Made by a program: the position numbers and the translations under genes. The notes beneath the pieces are model-generated. The model was not told where the DNA came from and did no database searches. It was given only the letters and a program-made list of their open reading frames with translations. Positions 24,323-25,901 of a stretch of 25,901 nucleotides of DNA are shown piece after piece (position 1 is the stretch's first letter; each line of letters begins with the position of its first letter). Location of the stretch: positions 1 through 25,901 of the IMG/VR virus record IMGVR_UViG_3300008954_000244, one strand, 5' to 3'. This stretch comes from a virus.

Positions 24323-24669
24323 TGTGGGCTGGGGTGGTAATGCAGGGAGGTGGCGTGTTCTGTGGTCAGGGCGAAGGTAAAATGGGGTCGCGTATTCATC
24401 GCAAGGTACTCGCTGACGCTCGAAGCACTTTCCCCCCGTACCCCCTCGGTAAACGGACGGTCTCCGTGCCATCGGAAGCCCAAGGACTCCGGAGAATCAG
24501 AACCACCTTCGTTCCTCGGTGGGGGGGGCCATGATTGGAGGATAGCCCATGACGGCTACCCCATCACCTGAGTACGTGGTGTAATAAACTACTCATTCCG
24601 GTGGGTATTCATTCGTGCGTGTGCATGAGTGGGTACCTGCTTATATCGAGTCTGTCCTAAGACTCACAT
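24323..24669. other. GC-rich stretch without a convincing gene
   Basis: About 350 bases. Two overlapping + frames are open (24322-24534 and 24350-24571) and a - frame too (24175-24483), which is expected in GC-rich DNA; none has a good ribosome site or a recognisable protein. A C-rich stretch (24432-24446) could pair with the G-run at 24521-24529, and GAGTCT/AGACTC (24648-24665) forms a short hairpin. The DNA may encode a structured RNA. A tiny 11-codon frame from 24550 follows GGAGG at 24537-24541 but is too short to support. Confidence 0.4.
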
Positions 24670-24688
24670 TGATCAGGAGTATTGATCA
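24670..24688 (+). promoter_or_regulatory. Ribosome site displayed in a hairpin loop
   Basis: Two copies of TGATCA (24670-24675 and 24683-24688) can pair as a 6-bp stem around GGAGTAT, which holds the Shine-Dalgarno GGAG. The second copy ends with the A of the start codon at 24688. This geometry could control translation of the following gene. Confidence 0.5.
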
Positions 24689-25185
24689 TGGCTGATGGAA
24701 CCAAGACCTACGAGGGGCCGGGCATCCACAACTGGGGTGCGTATTGCTGTACTATCTTCAAGAATCGGGTCGGGCGTTGTGCCAAAAATAATGATGTCCT
24801 TGAGCACAAGGGCAAGCACTATCAATGCACATGGTACCAGAAGCAGGACAGTCAGAACGAGACTGTCTGGAAGGCATACTGGAAGACCGTCACCGGGATC
24901 CCAGCCACGCCGCCGCTGGAAGGCCATGTGGACACGTACGTCCCGAAGGTCTACTCCAACGTGCTGTCCGTCGAGGACGCAACGACCATGCTTGAGAGCA
25001 AGACCGTTGCTGTCCTAAAGCAGGCATGCAAGGCACGCGATCTGACCTTCGGTGCCAATGTCCTGAAGCAAGATCTCATCACGATGCTGATCGAGCACGG
25101 CATTGCCTCCGGTCGTGTCTCTGCCCCTGCGGGCGGGGATGCTGACCACGAAGCACAGGCTCAGGCTGATATCTTTGATGCCTGA
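24688..25185 (+). CDS. Hypothetical protein with C-terminal SAP/HeH-like module
   Basis: 165 residues from the ATG at 24688, with AGGAG at 24675-24679. The N-terminal half (about 1-75) is rich in Cys, Trp and Tyr (WGAYCCTIF, GRCAKNN, YQCTWYQK, WKAYWK) with four Cys that could form a metal site or disulphides. The C-terminal part (about 103-140) reads AVLKQACKARDL, a short loop, and KQDLITMLIEHG, two helices of the SAP/HeH type like the module in the giant protein. The end is acidic. Codon use is clearly more C/G-ending than in the genes before 23.5 kb. The function is unknown; DNA binding is an inference from the SAP-like end. Confidence 0.7.
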   Translation: MADGTKTYEGPGIHNWGAYCCTIFKNRVGRCAKNNDVLEHKGKHYQCTWYQKQDSQNETVWKAYWKTVTGIPATPPLEGHVDTYVPKVYSNVLSVEDATTMLESKTVAVLKQACKARDLTFGANVLKQDLITMLIEHGIASGRVSAPAGGDADHEAQAQADIFDA

Positions 25186-25452
25186 GTAGTGTCCTGTTGG
25201 TATTACCGCTCCCTGTATATGCTTACCTCAATAAGCAGGGTTGTGTGAAAGACGGAGGTACGGAATGCATATCCGTAAGATGGCGTGAGGCTCGACGGGA
25301 AACCAGTTACGACTCACATCTGGAGACAACCATCAATGCAAATTGGACTCTGCCTGATGATAAGATGGGACGTAAGTCCCAGTGTATACAACGTTAGTAT
25401 GCACTCTAAAGAACAGTTTGAATCGACGGCTCCATGGAAGCCCCGGTTGACT
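25186..25452. other. Gap with weak ORFs and small hairpins
   Basis: No convincing gene. A 7-codon frame from 25265 follows GGAGG (25254-25258), and a 45-codon frame from 25336 (to 25473) follows a weak GGAGA but runs into the tRNA-like element. Hairpins: TACGGA/TCCGTA (25259-25277) and GGGAC/GTCCC (25367-25380). Confidence 0.35.
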
Positions 25453-25520
25453 GGCCTGTGCCCGAATGGATAGGGGTATAGAACGTAGCACGCGGGTTCG
25501 AGTCCCGTCACAGGCCGCCA
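25453..25520 (+). tRNA. tRNA-like element, anticodon arm degenerate
   Basis: An 8-bp acceptor-like stem GGCCTGTG (25453-25460) / CACAGGCC (25509-25516) is followed by GCCA. A D-arm-like hairpin CCC-GAATGGATA-GGG holds the usual GG in its loop. A full T arm, GCGGG-TTCGAGT-CCCGT (25492-25508), has the classic TTCGA loop. Only 15 bases (25477-25491) remain between the arms, too few for an anticodon arm plus variable loop, so no anticodon can be read. It may be a decayed tRNA, a tRNA mimic, or a phage attachment site copying a host tRNA end. No integrase is in the window. Confidence 0.5.
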
Positions 25521-25526
25521 AACAAC

Positions 25527-25579
25527 CCTCATGAGGGGACTGCGTAAGACTCTTTGTAGCAGCAGTCCCCCTTGTGAGG
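25527..25579 (+). terminator. Long hairpin after the tRNA-like element
   Basis: CCTCAT pairs with GTGAGG (one wobble) and, inside it, GGGGACTGC with GCAGTCCCC; the loop is 18 bases. There is no U-run, so it may be a processing or stability element as well as a terminator. Confidence 0.5.
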
Positions 25580-25615
25580 ATTCGTCCACTATCACTCAAC
25601 ACGGAGATATATCCC

Positions 25616-25756
25616 ATGTATTACGTCCTACTTGCTCTTGCCGACGCAGAACCTTATCGCATTGAGTACGCCAGCCGCTTCGCAGCGATCTTCGCATTCG
25701 ATCAGGCTGGGTTTGATCTCGTTGGATCAGACATCATCCACGGGTGGGTATGCTGA
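25616..25756 (+). CDS. Small hypothetical protein (46 aa)
   Basis: Starts at ATG 25616 after CGGAGA (25602-25607); a longer in-frame extension would run into the hairpin and has no ribosome site. The protein (MYYVLLALADAEPYRIEYAS... then FDQAGFDLVGSDI) alternates beta and helix and is mildly hydrophobic. Codons are GC-rich like the 24688 gene. Its TGA shares one base with the next tiny ATG. No family recognised. Confidence 0.5.
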   Translation: MYYVLLALADAEPYRIEYASRFAAIFAFDQAGFDLVGSDIIHGWVC

Positions 25757-25812
25757 TGGGTAGCATATCACTGACTAAACTCGTCGTGCTGGCGTTCATC
25801 GTACTCTGCTGA
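25756..25812 (+). CDS. Possible 18-aa hydrophobic peptide
   Basis: ATG overlaps the preceding stop (TGATG) and encodes MGSISLTKLVVLAFIVLC. It looks like a lone membrane helix. The overlap is the only support; it may not be expressed. Confidence 0.2.
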   Translation: MGSISLTKLVVLAFIVLC

Positions 25813-25860
25813 GTACGCCCGAGCGAACGCCCGAGCCAACACCCGAGCCAACACCCGAGC
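25813..25860 (+). repeat. Four 12-bp tandem repeats
   Basis: Units GTACGCCCGAGC, GAACGCCCGAGC, CAACACCCGAGC and CAACACCCGAGC lie head to tail; the last two are identical. There is no ORF across them that I can support. They may bind a protein or simply be slippage products. Confidence 0.75.
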
Positions 25861-25871
25861 CTAAGAACCGC

Positions 25872-25901
25872 CGCCGGGGCCCCCAGAGCGGGCCCCCGGC
25901 G
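25872..25901 (+). terminator. Very GC-rich hairpin at window end
   Basis: CGCCGGGG-CCC pairs with GGG-C-CCCCGGCG (one bulged C at 25893), 11 pairs, loop CCAGAGC. The bases after it are outside the window, so a U-run cannot be checked. Confidence 0.55.

Noticed and set aside
24350-24571. 73-residue + frame from a GTG start
   Set aside because: GGGAGG lies too close to the GTG, two other frames are open over the same bases, and no protein family was recognised.
25813-25860. CRISPR-like array
   Set aside because: Units are 12 bp and contiguous, with no spacers and no cas genes.

Overview
The window is part of a tailed-phage genome, the late (virion and packaging) region of a podovirus related to the T7 supergroup. 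All convincing genes lie on the + strand and are packed with very short gaps or one-base overlaps. The T7-type assignment rests on a 578-residue terminase large subunit with T7-like ATPase and nuclease motifs, followed by genes that match T7 gp14 and gp15 (ejected internal virion proteins) in size, order and character. No integrase, replication gene, portal or capsid gene lies inside the window, so lifestyle and host cannot be fixed. Internal ejection proteins suggest a Gram-negative host.

Layout. Positions 2-1285: 3' part of a tail-fibre gene with collagen-like Gly-X-Y tracts. 1295-3525: a small conserved phage protein, a probable terminase small subunit and the terminase large subunit. 3541-7563: gp14-like and gp15-like internal virion proteins and a small unknown. 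7597-20274: one 4225-residue gene in the position of T7 gp16. 20282-23507: an acidic low-complexity protein, a tail spike with a self-cleaving S74 chaperone, and a protein with two DNRLRE-like beta modules. 23508-25901: a more GC-rich tail of small genes (one-TM proteins, a very basic protein, a SAP-like protein) mixed with strong hairpins, a tRNA-like element and tandem repeats.

The main discovery is inside the 4225-residue protein. It carries the signature motifs of a T7/N4-type single-subunit RNA polymerase, but in the wrong order. T7 has DxxGR - A - B - C. Here motif C (IHDDYGT, D1402) comes first, then motif A (DGAQNG, D1491), motif B (R1563, K1567, M1571, Y1575, G1576) and finally the DWRTRMY/NPKG motif (D1780, R1784). 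The same protein also holds a SAP/HeH-like module (802-838), a zinc metallopeptidase HEIGH site (2903-2907) with a downstream Glu, and glycine/alanine-rich hydrophobic segments near the N terminus. The inference is a virion-packaged, ejected RNA polymerase, as in phage N4, built on a rearranged polymerase fold and placed in a T7-like ejection cassette.

How the parts would work together: TerS/TerL package DNA; the gp14-like, gp15-like and giant proteins would form the internal core and enter the cell with the DNA; the giant protein would then transcribe early genes. The fibre, S74 spike and DNRLRE-like protein would handle host recognition. The small membrane proteins at the right are candidate lysis factors, though no endolysin was recognised here.
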